A stretch of 64,000 nt of DNA from positions 36,538,335 through 36,602,334 of the forward strand of contig NC_083589.1 of the NCBI RefSeq assembly GCF_027579695.1, in the 5' to 3' direction. Position 1 is the stretch's first letter; each line of letters opens with the position of its first letter. The stretch comes from Neoarius graeffei (taxonomy: Eukaryota; Chordata; Actinopteri; Siluriformes; Ariidae). A model generated the notes under the pieces. It saw nothing but the letters and a program-made list of their open reading frames with translations, had not been told where the DNA came from and did no database searches. Shown here in pieces: positions 23,143 to 34,629 of the stretch. A program made the translations under genes and the position numbers.

Positions 23143-23272
23143 AGTAATCGTATGGTTCCTCGTAAAATTAGGGATCAATTTCACTCGTGATTTCAAAGAT
23201 TTTCAAAACTTCGAAATCACTCGTCAAATTAATCCATAATTTTACTCGGCCCCATATGATTACCTGTACTAA
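23143..23272. repeat. Near-perfect palindrome, about 130 bp
   Basis: The left arm AGTAATCGTATGGTTCCTCG, TAAAATTAGGGATCAATTTC and ACTCGTGATTTC returns inverted as GAAATCACTCGTCAAATTAA and TACTCGGCCCCATATGATTA. The loop is AAGATTTTCAAAACTT-like. Confidence 0.75.
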
Positions 23273-23544
23273 CATGATATCTTGTTATAACATAAAACAT
23301 TTCACTTTATAACAAGATCATTTATATTGTTAGGCTTTAACATGAAACTCATGTTTGAATGAGGAAACGGTGTGTGGAGAACAGATAAACTAAGGAATAT
23401 GGCTCATTTCCACAATTTGATTAAGTTCTACTTCTGCCTGAGACCAGTTTCTCTCTTTAGAACATGAAAGGCCTCATGTTCTACCATATACGTTCTCACG
23501 TTTTGACATGAAACGTGTCACATCGTAATAAGCACATGGGAACT

Positions 23545-24065
23545 GTTAGGGCCTTCTAGGCTTTCAGGGAAGACCCAAACATATCAGCATTTCAAATATT
23601 ATATTTAATTTCTTTTATTCTTTAATTTATTTTATAATATTATAATTATTCTCTTCTAATTCTAATTTGGCTTCAATTCTTATCAAATTTGCATCAGAAA
23701 TGAAAGGGTTACTGTCCTGAAAATATTAAAATCGAGTTATCCAATGAGATGTTTCTGTTTGTGTCTAGGCTGAGAAGAGTTTCGAGCTGCTCACTCGTTG
23801 ATTAGGACTTCATTGCCGGGACAGAAGGCCATGGCAGTGTATATTTATGTAGGAAGTGACAGATGAATTAACCAGTCAGATTTTGATTTATAATGGGAGG
23901 GAACAAAAATGTATCACCCTCGGCCTTCTCAAAGGTCGATGTGAGCTTAACTGCAAGTCGGCGCCGTCCGTGCAGCAGTGTAGTCACCTTCCAGCCGGTG
24001 TAGCGTTCATCAGTAGTGTTAGCAAATGCTGATAAAGTGGTCAAGCCAGTGCTATCGAGAGCAAG
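23545..24065 (-). repeat. Dispersed coding fossil, copy 1
   Basis: A homologous copy is at 57340-57810. The minus strand holds an open frame (24071-23868) with LDSTGLTTLSAFANTTDERY, then TGWKV and KLTSTFEKAEGD. Most of these residues recur in the other copy, so both descend from a coding repeat. I do not recognise the protein. Confidence 0.6.
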
Positions 24066-24786
24066 TAGCACAGGCTAACGACCGAGAAACTAAGATTTCT
24101 GTCTCCAGACTCTTCTTCCACACACACAGTATTTTTCACTCAGACTTAAGTATTCATTTCCCTGTGTAATTTACAGAGTTACTTTTAAAATCAACATCGA
24201 CAGTGACACACAACGGAGCTACCTGGCAGCCTGATGTTAATCCTTTGCCCTGTTGCTTTTTTTGGTGTGTCTGGCTAAGTTTTAGCTGAGCTCAAGTCCC
24301 AGCTCTAATAGTAACAGTTTGCCACTGATATTAAAATACGTAGTATATTGTTATAACAAGAAAAGTTTCTTGTTATAATGTGATAAGTATGTATGTCATG
24401 ATAATATAAAAATATCTTGTTAAAACGTGAAAACATCTTGCTGTTGCAGTGAAATTTTCACGTTATAACGTGATACTGTTCCGGTTTTTCTTTTTCTGGT
24501 GTGGCAGCAATATGGTTCCATAGGTTTTTTTTTTTTTTTTTAACATAGCCTTCTTTTGCAATGCTTGGCTCGTGCTTTCTTGTGCTTTGCCAGGTCCAGT
24601 TTACATAAATTATTGGCAAACAAAAGACTGTAATGTGAAAATGGGGCCACAAACACAAAGCATCTGTAGTACCACCTGATTAGATCATGAATGGGGGAAA
24701 TGTTCTTCTCATCACTGAAGCACTGAGGCGTGCAGTTTGTGACCTGATAGCCGTGCCAGTAGACTGCACATTCTAACTCTGTATAC

Positions 24787-25735
24787 TAGGGGTGTGCAAA
24801 AATATCAATACGGCGATATATCGCGATACTTTGTCTTCCGATTCAATATCGATACTCAAAATTTGAATATCGATATTTTTTCAAATAATAAAATCATGTT
24901 TCAGACGGGTTGTAAATCCAGTATGACTTCCGCACCTCCGCTCCGCGAGGTGTCACTGTGCCGCTACCTCACTGCAAGGCACTCTTCGTCTTCTCTTTTT
25001 TCCCCGGCGGTTGCAGTGAGGAAAAAAAAAACAGGCAAGCATGGCTGTTAACATAAACCTAGAGACGCCGCCGAACTTTAAGGCAGATGTTTGGAGGCAC
25101 TTTGGATTCCAAAGGAAAGGAGAAAAAAAACAGTGAGCCGGACAAAGAGAATGCACTTTGCAAAACCTGTTTCACTCCAATTAAATTAAGATGCTCCAAT
25201 TAAGATGCCCACTGCACTTTTCAATGTGTTTCAGACAGTGTGTTGTTCCTGCAAAATAAGCACAAGTTAAATGTTCTCCGGTATATGTTCTCAAGTTTAC
25301 AAAGAACAAATTGATATTAGTGTTAGCACTGAAATGTATGTGCAGTCTGCAGTGCAAGTTTTAAGTTTTCATAAAACAATTTGATTCTGCTTGTTAAGCA
25401 GCACTGATGTGTCCATGCTTACAGAAAAGTTGATAATACTAGCACAGAAATGGGAATTTTCTGTATGTTGTAGTGAAGCAACTCTTGGTTTTGCCAGCAG
25501 TAGAATAGAGACAAATATATGTCTGGCAAGAGTGTGTAGTTATGTATGTGAAATGTAATTTTACAGTGGTCAATAAATTCTGATTTTCTTCAGTGACACA
25601 GATATCGTGATGTGGTTGAAATTTCTTGCAATATATTGATTATCGCAGAATCGCTGTACCGTGATATTATCGTTATCGTGGGCAAAATATCGCCATAGTA
25701 TCGTATCGTGAGGTATCTGGTGATACCCAGCCCTA
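24787..25735 (+). mobile_element. hAT element with BED-finger remnant
   Basis: Starts TAGGGGTGTGC and ends AGCCCTA. The 8-bp flanks CTGTATAC (24779-24786) and ATGTATAC (25736-25743) differ at one base. Both ends are full of ATATCG words, as in other fish hAT MITEs. Most of the transposase is deleted. Confidence 0.78.
25041..25136 (+). pseudogene. BED zinc-finger start of a hAT transposase, frameshifted
   Basis: 31 codons MAVNINLETPPNFKADVWRH-FGF... with the aromatic VWRHFGF motif that opens BED fingers, then a stop. Shifting frame at the A-run (25122-25130) brings in EPDKENALCKTCFT, the expected C-x2-C. The histidine half is absent. Confidence 0.7.
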
Positions 25736-25744
25736 ATGTATACA

Positions 25745-26795
25745 CTGCTGTCAATGTGAAGACCTTGCTGAGAGCTGGTAGACATTGTGGCCGTTATGAA
25801 CTTGAGATCTGGTAAGCAGGAGGAGTTGGAGCATTTCGTCTTCAATTCTGTCCAAGCATTCTCCTCTCGCTTCCACAGGAAGTTGTACTGGCAGTGAAAT
25901 GTAATTATTCCCTTTCACGATAATGGAGTGTGAAGTGCTCTTACGCTCGTGTGTGTGTGTGTGTAAACTCACTATAGTGAAAGGTTCTCTGGAAAGGAGC
26001 AGCAGCACCTGGAGAACATCTTTGTGTGCCAGTTCTGTCAACACCAACAAGGTTTTGCTCAACAAGGCTGAGATGTGCAGGGCGCACTGAAAGGAGTTAA
26101 AAACAAATTTAATTCATTGTGAGATTACGGGCTGGGTTTAGTTTAGTGTTGACTGTAAAAGCACTGAGAATTATGAGCGGAGATATATATATTTTTTTAT
26201 TTGCTTGTACAGTGAATAGCTCTATCTAGTGACAGTTACCATAGTAACAGCCACAGTAATGGTGAAAACTTGTATTAATAACAAAAAAAGATGTTATTTA
26301 TTAATTGATTTATTTCATACACGTCTTAGCAAGACATTTGTATTCTCAGAATTGAACACAATTTGAATTTTTAAACATGTTGGGTGATGTGATAGCTTAT
26401 ATTAATACCGTGTTTATTATACCAAGCATAGATGAGAACATTCTCGAAATGTGGCTTTTGAGCTGTGCAGATGAAAAGTTGCTGGGTGGGCGGGGCTCTG
26501 CACGCTTTTGTGGTTGGCAGATGTCATGCCAAGCCTACACAAAAAGTGTCCTGTGGTCTAAGGTAACCTAGTTTATGTGAACCACATTGCAACCAGTATA
26601 ACAAGACATAAGAATGTGTCACGTAAACACAAAATAAAATAAAAGCAGCTCTGCAGAACTTTGTCAGTTCTCAAAGCACAGCATAATATTCAACATATCC
26701 AACAACCTGTCGGACCTTGCTCTGCTGATCTGTGCCCCATCTGTTGCTTCCTTTTATCTGTTTGGAAGAACAAAAAACTCTAGCACAAATATGGA
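25745..26795. other. No gene recognised
   Basis: Apparently unique sequence with a short (GT)n at 25951-25964; no supported feature. Confidence 0.45.
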
Positions 26796-26804
26796 GCTGG
26801 TTTC

Positions 26805-28162
26805 CAGGGCTTTGAACCGGTTCAAGGAACGAAAACGAAAACCAGGAACTTTTTCTATTTCACATGGAACAGAAACGAAACCAGAAACTTTATTATTTTT
26901 TATGTTCCGGAACAGAAACGCTTATTAAAAATAATGGTAACCGGTTAATACCGGTTTTTATTTCGTTCCTCAAAGTTTCCGTAGCCTACAAATAAAAAAG
27001 TCATTCTTCTCCTGCGCAAGTTTCTATGACCCGCTGGGGTTCACTTCCTGTGTGACGTTCGCTGACTGAATGGAGAGAGCGGGAAGGTGGACTGCTATCA
27101 CGTCTCCATGTGATAATAAGTGAATTACTGAGCGTCTAAGCAAAGAAGAGCCTGAACGATGCAACCTCCCTATTGGCTGTTTATTGGCTGTTTGTAAAAA
27201 TGTATCAGTTGTTGCCCTTCCCACGGGAATCATCGCGGGCTCGAGAGACGAGACCTGACGAGTTAGTTCGTTGATAGCAGAACAGAATGTCTGGACACAA
27301 ATCGGGTTTTCAGAAAAGGAAAGAAAATAAACGGAGGGTCGAAAATACAAAAAAGGAGGCAGAAAATGCAAAACGAGTTTTAAGGTAGGACAAATGGTTA
27401 CTTTTCTGAGGCAGTCCGCCGTGACTGCAGGCTTTCAGTTGTGTCACTGAATGGTTACTTTTCTGAGGCAGCCCGCCGTGGCTGCCTGCAGGCTTATTTA
27501 TTATAGCCCATTTAGTTAAAATAGTTGATATAAAATGTTTATAGTTATAGTTATGTGATGGTTGTCCTGATTTAGACTGGGTTTTTTTTGGGGGGGGGGG
27601 TTGCACGATGTTGCACCCCGGTCCAGATTAGGGCAGAACCGGCCCTGGCTACATTTCAGGTGTAGTTTGTTTTATGTATGTATGTACTTGTATAGATGTG
27701 TACTTGGTCTTCCAATATGGCGCCTAACAAAATCTCGCGGCGCGGTGACGTCATGCGGTAGCCCTCTATAGGGCCTGACTAGCCTTTGGTAACACACTAA
27801 ACGAATTCTCTTTCATTTTTGGCACTTTTTCTGTTTGTGTAGATGGGAAGACATACTGAGAATCCAAATCGCCAACATTTGAAATAATAATTGTTTTGAA
27901 TTATTTCTTGTCTTATTTAATGAAGGTTGTAATAGAATTAGCCTACATTTGGCTTAAGCTGGATGAGACAGAGACATAATTTTATAGCCATTTGTTAAAC
28001 AGCTGACAGGGAACGTAATTAACCGTTCCGGGAACGAAATTTTTTTGTTCTAACCGGTTCGGGAACGTCTATTTAATGGTGGAACCCAAAACCGGAAACG
28101 TTAAAATTCCGTTTCTGTTCGGAACGAACCAATAGGAAAAAAAATTCTGGTTCAAAGCCCTG
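26805..28162 (+). mobile_element. hAT-type element, twin copy 1
   Basis: Ends CAGGGCTTTGAACC and GGTTCAAAGCCCTG with a perfect 8-bp target duplication CTGGTTTC (26797-26804, 28163-28170). Subterminal GTTCCGGAAC/ACCGGTT palindromic words occur at both ends. It carries a 33-codon exon-like ORF but no transposase catalytic domain. A near-identical copy is at 42660-44029. Confidence 0.92.
27287..27388 (+). CDS. Exon-like ORF of hAT twin 1
   Basis: 33 codons, MSGHKSGFQKRKENKRRVEN and a basic, Lys/Arg/Glu-rich remainder, ending AAG|GTAGG so that the stop lies in a donor-like GTAGGA. The basic SGxQKRK start resembles the first exon of hAT transposases of the TTF/ZMYM-like type. It is probably a leftover first exon, with the downstream exons deleted. 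Confidence 0.5.
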   Translation: MSGHKSGFQKRKENKRRVENTKKEAENAKRVLR

Positions 28163-28756
28163 CTGGTTTCTAAACTTAACATCAAAATTCACGTCTTATA
28201 ATATGTGGTTATACAATTAGTAGGTGTGTTGGCTTTCTTTTTATTAATGCAGCACCATCACAGATATGATCTTAACTTGTATACTGTATTATTCAGGCTG
28301 AAAGGAAGTCCACGTGTCTCCTGCTATGGGATTTTTCCACACTTCAATATATAGGATAAAACCAGTGTTGTATTCGAGTCACCAAACCTCAAGTCCGAGT
28401 CCAGTCTCAAGTCCCCAGTGTTCAAGTCCAAGTCATTAAAGAAAATTTCAAGTCGAGTCCGAGTCGAGTCCACTATTGATCTGAGTCGAGTCCGAGAACA
28501 AGACTCCAACTGCACCATTTGATGGTGGTTGTTGCTGCCTTTATGTGAAACTGTCTCTGCTACTGTGTCAGACTGAAGTTACTGCTCGACTGCCCCATTT
28601 TAGTTAATAGGCTACAGATAAAAAGCTTGTTCATCGCTCGGCAAGCCCCGCCCACTATCAACAGGGCAAATAACATGAGAGAGGGTTAACACTAGCGAGT
28701 TCATCGGTCCGCAAGCCCCGCCCACTATCAACAGAGAAATGAACATAGCGTGTCAC

Positions 28757-28980
28757 TTACTTCTCTGGGTGGAGTCTCGCCAAATGATTATTGAAGTTCG
28801 AGGTTGTCCCTGTCGTCTCCTCGATAGTTCTTCTTCTACATATGGAACACATAGCAGGGCATTTTTTCCTACTGCACAAGAAGTCTGTATAAACAAAGCG
28901 GACAATCCTAGGGGCGTTCTCTCCAGGCATTTTAGCGCCATTAACGTTAGTTTGTTCCTGAACATGACGTATGAACAGGT
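28757..28980 (-). pseudogene. BED zinc-finger fragment of hAT transposase
   Basis: The minus strand reads HVQEQTNVNGAKMPGENAPR followed by a segment ending MCSICRRRTIEE...NFNNHLARLHPEK. The C-x2-C and H-x4-H pairs make a BED-type finger. The apparent ATG upstream comes from the adjoining SINE insertion and is not the original start. No catalytic domain follows. Confidence 0.75.
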
Positions 28981-28994
28981 GAATGTGCATTCTC

Positions 28995-29319
28995 ATCTCA
29001 TCTCATTATCTGTAGCCGCTTTATCCTGTTCTACAGGGTCGCAGGCAAGCTGGAGCCTATCCCAGCTGACTACGGGCGAAAGGTGGGGTACACCCTGGAC
29101 AAGTTGCCAGGTCATCACAGGGCTGACACATAGACACAGACAACCATTCACACTCACATTCACACCTACGCTCAATTTAGAGTCACCAGTTAACCTAACC
29201 TGCATGTCTTTGGACTGTGGGGGAAACCGGAGCACCTGGAGGAAACCCACGCGGACACGGGGAGAACATACAAACTCCGCAAAGAAAACAGCGCTAACCA
29301 CTACACCACCGTGCCGCCC
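28995..29319 (-). repeat. DANA/AFC-like SINE with head deletion
   Basis: A perfect 15-bp duplication TGAATGTGCATTCTC lies at 28980-28994 and 29320-29334. The segment between the GTTTGC body and the CAGCGCTAACC head, including the B box, is deleted. Confidence 0.92.
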
Positions 29320-29639
29320 TGAATGTGCATTCTCTTGCACCAAATTAGTATAAAAATTAATGTAGATATAAATATCTTGTGCCAAATTATTATGGCGTGT
29401 TGCAAAAATAAAGAAAAAATCCAAGTCCTTGTCTCCAATTTGCGAGTCTGAAAGCAGTTAATGCATGAGTCCAAGTCCGAGCCATCAGTGCTCAAGTCCA
29501 AGTCAAGTCATGGGTCCTTAAAATTAGGGCACGATTTGGACTTGAGTCCAAGTCCTGGACCCGAGTACTACAAGCCTGGATAAAATTGATATATCGAATG
29601 CTATCTTACTGCAGATTCTATGTAGAGTATGTATGACTG

Positions 29640-29870
29640 AAATTCGAAGCCATGCCCACACCAAGATGCTGAGAACTGGTCCTCTGACCAAGACAGTTGA
29701 GACCCACATCAAGACTTTTATTGAGACTCTGATCAAGACTCTGAATACTGAAACCCAGACCAAGACCTTGATTGTTGGAACCCAGATCAAGACATATTCA
29801 AACCTCAGCCAAGATATTGAGTAATGAGAAGACTCGGAGGACTGAGACCCAGCACTGTGCAAAATACCCC
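29640..29870. repeat. Degenerate minisatellite of GAGACCCAGACCAAGACT-like words
   Basis: Imperfect repeats such as GAGACCCACATCAAGACT and AAACCCAGACCAAGACC. Related words continue at 30320-30440 and 32085-32560, so the three blocks probably form one array interrupted by later insertions. Confidence 0.55.
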
Positions 29871-30163
29871 GAGAATCCAGAATTGGGTTTGCTCAGATAT
29901 TTCAAACCATAACCCATTTGTGATGAAATTCATGTTGGGTATTCTCCAATCATGGAAATCCCATAAAAAAAAATCCCATAGCAGGAGGCATAGCAGGGAC
30001 TTCCTTTCAGCTCAAATAATACAGTATGTATGTTGAGATCATGTCTGTGATGGTGTTAGTCAATAAACTCTCCAGATATGCTCCAGATTCTTGCAAGAAT
30101 TTAAAAAGATATTTTCAGATTCTTGGGGTTTTGGTGCAGTGCAGATCAAGAGTCTGAAAGACA

Positions 30164-30320
30164 GTGATGGCTTAGTGGTTAGGGCTACTCATAGAAAGGT
30201 CACAATGTTTTTAAATCCCTGCCTTGCCAAGCCACTCGTGAGTAAGTCCCCTAAGATTGTTCAACTGTGTCATGTATCATTTGGAATGTTGTATAATAGC
30301 CCCAACCAATTAAGTAAAAT
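30164..30320 (+). repeat. Possible old tRNA-like SINE fragment
   Basis: GTGATGGCTTAGTGGTTAGG resembles a tRNA-derived head, but the B box is poor and no tail or target duplication is seen. Confidence 0.3.
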
Positions 30321-30868
30321 GTAAAGGCTTCGATTGAGATTGAGGTCAAGACTATGAGACTATTGAAATCCATTCCATAACCCTGAGTACTTGTACCCAG
30401 ATAAGGATTCAAAGTATTGAGACCCAGAACAAGAAGACTGTATGAAAGTGCATAATATGTCAGATCTGGTCATTTTATTCTGCACGAGTGACCAGTGCTT
30501 ACCTTTGGTATAAAATATCAGTGATTTGCTGGTTTTGTAGAGGTTCTTTGTGTGAAGTGTGATATGTACAGTAGGGTTGGGCGGTATTACGGTAAGAAGG
30601 TATCCCGAGGTATCCAAAAGTACCAACGGTATCGGTCTCATTACCGTCATTTAAAAAAAATATATAATATCTAAAATATGGAGTACATGAGGTCATAATA
30701 TAAAATAATAAATTGAAGATCATCCCAAATAACTGTGTGATCGTATTTTCACTAATTCTATCAATTTCCTAAAGAAGTTCTCATCGCGTGCAGGGTTGTT
30801 TGTTGTTACCATGGCAACCCTGCGTGACATTTAGAGTCTGACAGAAAGCTTCGCAAGAGACTGAGACC

Positions 30869-31017
30869 GGGGGTGTCATGGCTTAGATGGCTAAGGCACC
30901 GTACCATAAATCTGGGGACCCGGGTTCGATTCCGACCCGAGGTTATTTCCCGATCCCGTCTCTCTCTCCCCTGCTCGTTTCCTGTCTCTCTATACTGTCC
31001 TATCTAAAAAAAAAAAT
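30869..31017 (+). repeat. tRNA-like SINE family 4
   Basis: Head GGCTTAGATGGCTAAGGCACC with a strong B box GGGTTCGATTCC, a short body ending CTATACTGTCC and a poly-A tail. A perfect 13-bp target duplication AGAGACTGAGACC lies at 30856-30868 and 31018-31030. It inserted within the hAT element. Confidence 0.88.
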
Positions 31018-31041
31018 AGAGACTGAGACCGCGGTTGAAAG

Positions 31042-31194
31042 ATGGCAAGTCAAGATAACGAGTTAGTGGCAAAAAAAAATACAACATCGGCAGTGTGGCA
31101 GTATTTTGGTTTCAAACCAAACGAAAAATCTAATATGTCCCCTAAGGCACACCATAGCCTGGGGTACTCCACTTCCACAAGATCTCTCCAATGA
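31042..31194 (+). pseudogene. BED-finger start of hAT transposase
   Basis: 50 codons, MASQDNELVAKKNTTSAVWQ then YFGFKPNEKSNMS. AVWQYFGF is the conserved opening of a BED finger. The zinc-binding cysteines that should follow are missing and the frame runs out at TGA. Confidence 0.7.
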
Positions 31195-32084
31195 GTTGTG
31201 TTTTGAGTAGGTTACATGAGTAACAACAAGGTAAAATAATATAACGTATGACATTTGGGATGTGGGTAATAAACGTTTGAAATGTCATCTACTGAAGAAA
31301 CGGAAGAAAACATCGTAGCGTAAACTGTTAGGTTTCTGGTGGGAATTAGCAATGCGCTTGCTATCTTTGTTGGGTGTGTTAAACCGTATGGATTTAAGTG
31401 GAATAATTGTAAGGAGTTATGTGATCAAGACAACGTTTTAAGCAAGGTAAGGCCATTTGATGATTAATTTCCCCGCCATGGCATGACGTGGGCCCATATG
31501 ATTTTGCCTTGTGCAGCTATCACGCATTTGAATTAGGTTCGCCTCATTTGCGCTGAAGAATATGGTTTATCGCGCAGTCTAAACGGACTTGGGTGTTGGT
31601 TGATTCTTTTTCTTTTTTTTATTTCCCATGCTTGAAAGGGTATGATCCTGGTCATCGTGTACTTTTTTTTTGATGGAGTAGGTGAAATAGTGCTCCAAAT
31701 GGCGTTTCAACGCAGACATGTGTAAACGACAGTTGAATGCTATTTTCAAGATGAAGGAAGAGTTTCGTGATGCTTTGAAATATCTCTTAATCCATTCATC
31801 AATGCACAAAATTCGCTTTGCTGCTTAATCCATACCACAATGCACACAATTCGCTATGCTGCTTTTAAATAGTACCTTTGAGGCATAGGCGCACGTTACA
31901 CAGTAGGCCGAAACAAAATATTATTTTTTTCTCGGTAATACCGTATACCCCGGGAAAACACAGACAGTTTAAAGGTATCAAAATTTGGATACCGCCCAAC
32001 CCTAATGTACAGTTTTCTCATGTCACTACATATGAAGAATCAGTATGAAAATGACAAAACTAGGAAGTTTGCTGTATGACTGGC

Positions 32085-32560
32085 TCCCAGAACGAGACTC
32101 TGAGTATAGAGACTCAGATCAAGACTAAAACCAGATTACCACCAAGACTAAAACCATATTACTGTACCACACAGTCCAAGACTCAGACCAGAATACCACC
32201 CAGACCAAAACTCAGACCAGATTACCACCCAGACCAAGAATCAGACCAAAATACCACCAAGCTTCAGACCAGATTACCACCCAGACCAAGCCTCAAACCA
32301 GATTGCCACCAAGCCTCAGACTAGATTACCAACCAGCCCAAGACTCAGACCAGATTACTACCCAGACCAAGACTAATACCATATTACCACCCAGATAAAG
32401 ACTCCGACAAGATTACCACTCAGATGATGTCTCAGACCAGTGTGAAACCCACATAGCGATTTAGCTCAGCTTGAGACCCACACCAAGACTTATTTCAGAG
32501 TGAGACCCAGACTGAGACTATATCAGTTGGGATCCAGACCAAAAATTTGACTATTGAGAC
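32085..32560. repeat. Minisatellite, about 27-30 bp unit
   Basis: Imperfect tandem copies of a CAGACCAGATTACCACC / CAGACCAAGACT unit give an 82-codon frame rich in PPRPKL repeats. The frame is a by-product of the repeat. Confidence 0.7.
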
Positions 32561-32952
32561 CCAAACCAAGATGGCGGGAAAACAGTGCACAATGCATTCA
32601 ATGCAGAAATTTTATTTTGCAGTAATAACACGTGCTTCTTTCTGGCATCATGCCAGTTGTTGTTTTATAGGTGCTCTTTCACACAATGTGTTCTATGACA
32701 TGACGCTCCATGTGAAGGATTGGTATAGAAATGGCAAAACTAGGAATTGTTCCAAATTAGCTGCACTGAAGTGTGCTTCCTGTGTGTAGCCATGCCAATA
32801 CTTTGTCATTATGTGGATGTGAGCTTTGCTTTCTCCTGTTGACTCTGTCTGATGAGTCACAGACTGATCCTGTCTCTCACTTTCATCACTCACCAACACC
32901 TCCACAGAGCTTAGTCATGGCAGGGGAATTGGGTCACCTCTTACAGCAGTTC

Positions 32953-32987
<35 letters not shown>

Positions 32988-32991
<4 letters not shown>

Positions 32992-33358
32992 TTGGTGGCA
33001 TGGTGGTGTAGTGGTTAGCACAGTCACCTCACAGCAAGAAGGTTCCGGGTTCGAACCCAGCGGCCGGCAAGGGCCTGTGAGTTTGCATGTTCTCCCTGTG
33101 TTTGCGTGGGTTTCCTCCAGGTGCTCTGGTTTCCCCCACAATCCAAAGACATGCAGTTAGGTTGACGTGGGGCAGCCCTTGAGGTGCTGAGGTGCCCTTG
33201 AGCAAGGTACCTGACCCCTGACTGCTCCCTGGGTGCTGTGTCTGGCTGCCCACTGCTCTGGATGTGTGTGTGTGTGTGTTCACTGCTTCAGATGGGTTAA
33301 ATGCAGAGGATGAATTTCACTGTGCTTGAAGTGTGCATGTGACAAATAAAGGTTTCTT
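32988..33358 (+). repeat. Composite SINE (DANA-like head, different tail)
   Basis: The head and first body part are as in the main SINE, but after ATGCAGTTAGGTTGAC it switches to GTGCCCTTGAGCAAGGTACC and a tail with CACTGCTTCAGATGGGTTAA and AATAAAGGTTTCTTC. The same composite recurs at 39733-40131, which shows a real subfamily. An (AAT)n tract precedes it (32955-32988). Confidence 0.75.
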
Positions 33359-33480
33359 CTTTGTGTGGAGTTTGCATGTTTTCCTTGTGTCGGTTTCCTT
33401 CCACAGTCCAAAGACATGTGGATTAGGTCGATTGGCTACTCTAAATTGCCCATGGGTGTGAATGTGTACCTGCCACCAGA
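33359..33480 (+). repeat. Old SINE body fragment
   Basis: GTGTGGAGTTTGCATGTTTT then CCACAGTCCAAAGACATGTG, diverged, lacking head and tail. It abuts the composite SINE. Confidence 0.65.
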
Positions 33481-33628
33481 TGAGGGTTTGGGTCCCTCTG
33501 GTGTGCCATAACTGCCCAAGAGAATTCAGGGAAGCTAGTTGATAGCTTCGTGGATCGCTGACCCTCAGCTGTGGGGATGGCAACAGACAGAATAATAAAA
33601 TTTATTTATTTATTTATTTATTTATTTA

Positions 33629-34002
33629 GGGCGGCACGGTGGTGTAGTGGTTAGCGCTGTCGCCTCACAGCAAGAAGGTCCTGGGTTCGAGCCCCGGGGC
33701 CGGCGAGGGCCTTTCTGTGCGGAGTTTGCATGTTCTCCCCGTGTCCGCGTGGGTTTCCTCCGGGTGCTCTGGTTTCCCCCACAGTCCAAAGACATGCAGG
33801 TTAGGTTAACTGGTGACTCTAAATTGACCGTAGGTGTGAATGTGAGTGTGAATGGTTGTCTGTGTCTATGTGTCAGCCCTGTGATGACCTGGCGACTTGT
33901 CCAGGGTGTACCCCGCCTTTCGCCCATAGTCAGCTGGGATAGGCTCCAGCTTGCCTGCGACCCTGTAGAACAGGATAAAGCGGCTAGAGATAATGAGATG
34001 AG
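33629..34002 (+). repeat. DANA/AFC-like SINE, full length, well preserved
   Basis: Inserted in a (TTTA)n tract; ATTTATTTATTTA flanks it on both sides. Intact A and B boxes (TGGTGTAGTGG, GGTTCGAGCCC). It is among the least diverged copies. Confidence 0.93.
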
Positions 34003-34629
34003 ATTTATTTATTTAACCCAAAGTGCCCGAAAAAAAGGAAAAAAAGAAGCAAGAACATAAACAATGTTAAAAATGGTATAATTTCAGCAATATTGTAAAG
34101 ATGAAAAGTTTGATTTTTGCTTAAGTTATTAATATGCAGTTGAAATGAGAGCTGGGTATCAAAATATGATTCAGAGTTCTGAACCGGAGGCAGGAGATAC
34201 TAGATTGTTGCCTGTAGCTAGGCTTAAACAGTTTAGTTTAATTATTTTACTAATGGATGATTGTCCCAATCCCAGTGACTTTGTAACCACTGTTTTTAAA
34301 TAGATGGGTTTCAGAAAGTTGTGCTGCATCCATATTTTGATGTCATTTAAGCAAGCAGAGAGGATCATGGTGAAATGAGTCATGTTACTTTTATGTGGAT
34401 ATGAAAATTTGTAGCTTTGTCAATCTACGTACCAGTGAAATCCTGGTACAGTTCGTGTTACATTTCCAAGTAGCAGTGCCAGTGCCACACTACAGTAAAA
34501 CATCACTGTTTTGGATGGCAAGGTAGCACAACATTATAATCTCTTATTGTCACATTGGATGTGAGGTGCATGGTGTGAACGTGAAAGAGTTCTTTAGTTA
34601 TTTTTTTTTTATCTGTTTTCTTTTTGCAG

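Larger units (their letters stand above)
22185..24515. repeat. TTATAAC-rich foldback region
   Basis: The outer blocks are inverted: left TATGGAAGTGTATTTCTGCC, CGCCAGAAAAAGAAA and CAGTATCATG; right the complements TTTCTTTTTCTGGTGTGGCA and GTGATACTGTTCC. Between them TTATAACAAGAT-type words recur on both strands (22255-22390, 22760-22790, 23280-23320, 24345-24480). A SINE, a small MITE, a palindrome and a dispersed coding fossil lie inside. Confidence 0.6.
28363..29578 (-). mobile_element. hAT element with BED finger, interrupted by SINE
   Basis: Ends CAGTGTTGTATTCGAG and GAGTACTACAAGCCTG, flanked by GATAAAAC/GATAAAAT (28355-28362, 29579-29586; one mismatch). Subterminal arrays of CAAGTCCGAGTC-type words are present at both ends. 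A GC-rich word AAGCCCCGCCCACTATCAAC is duplicated about 69 bp apart (28645 and 28714). A SINE sits inside. A second, internally deleted copy is at 49853-51203. Confidence 0.85.
30572..32004 (+). mobile_element. hAT element with BED remnant and nested SINE
   Basis: Ends TAGGGTTGGGCGGTAT and ATACCGCCCAACCCTA are perfect 16-bp inverted repeats. A perfect 8-bp target duplication ATGTACAG lies at 30564-30571 and 32005-32012. A short BED-finger ORF and a tRNA-like SINE with its own duplication lie inside. The transposase core is missing. Confidence 0.93.

Noticed and set aside
29640-32560. Proline-rich repeat protein from the CAGACCAAGACT blocks
   Set aside because: Repeat units drift in length and frame; open frames are short and unsupported.
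33647-34060. Open frames of 80-200 codons with shared peptides (VRVGFLRVLRFPPQSKDMQV, MSLDCGGNRSTRRKPTRT) repeated across the window
   Set aside because: They are translations of the same SINE in both orientations, vary in frame and end with each copy, so they are not genes.
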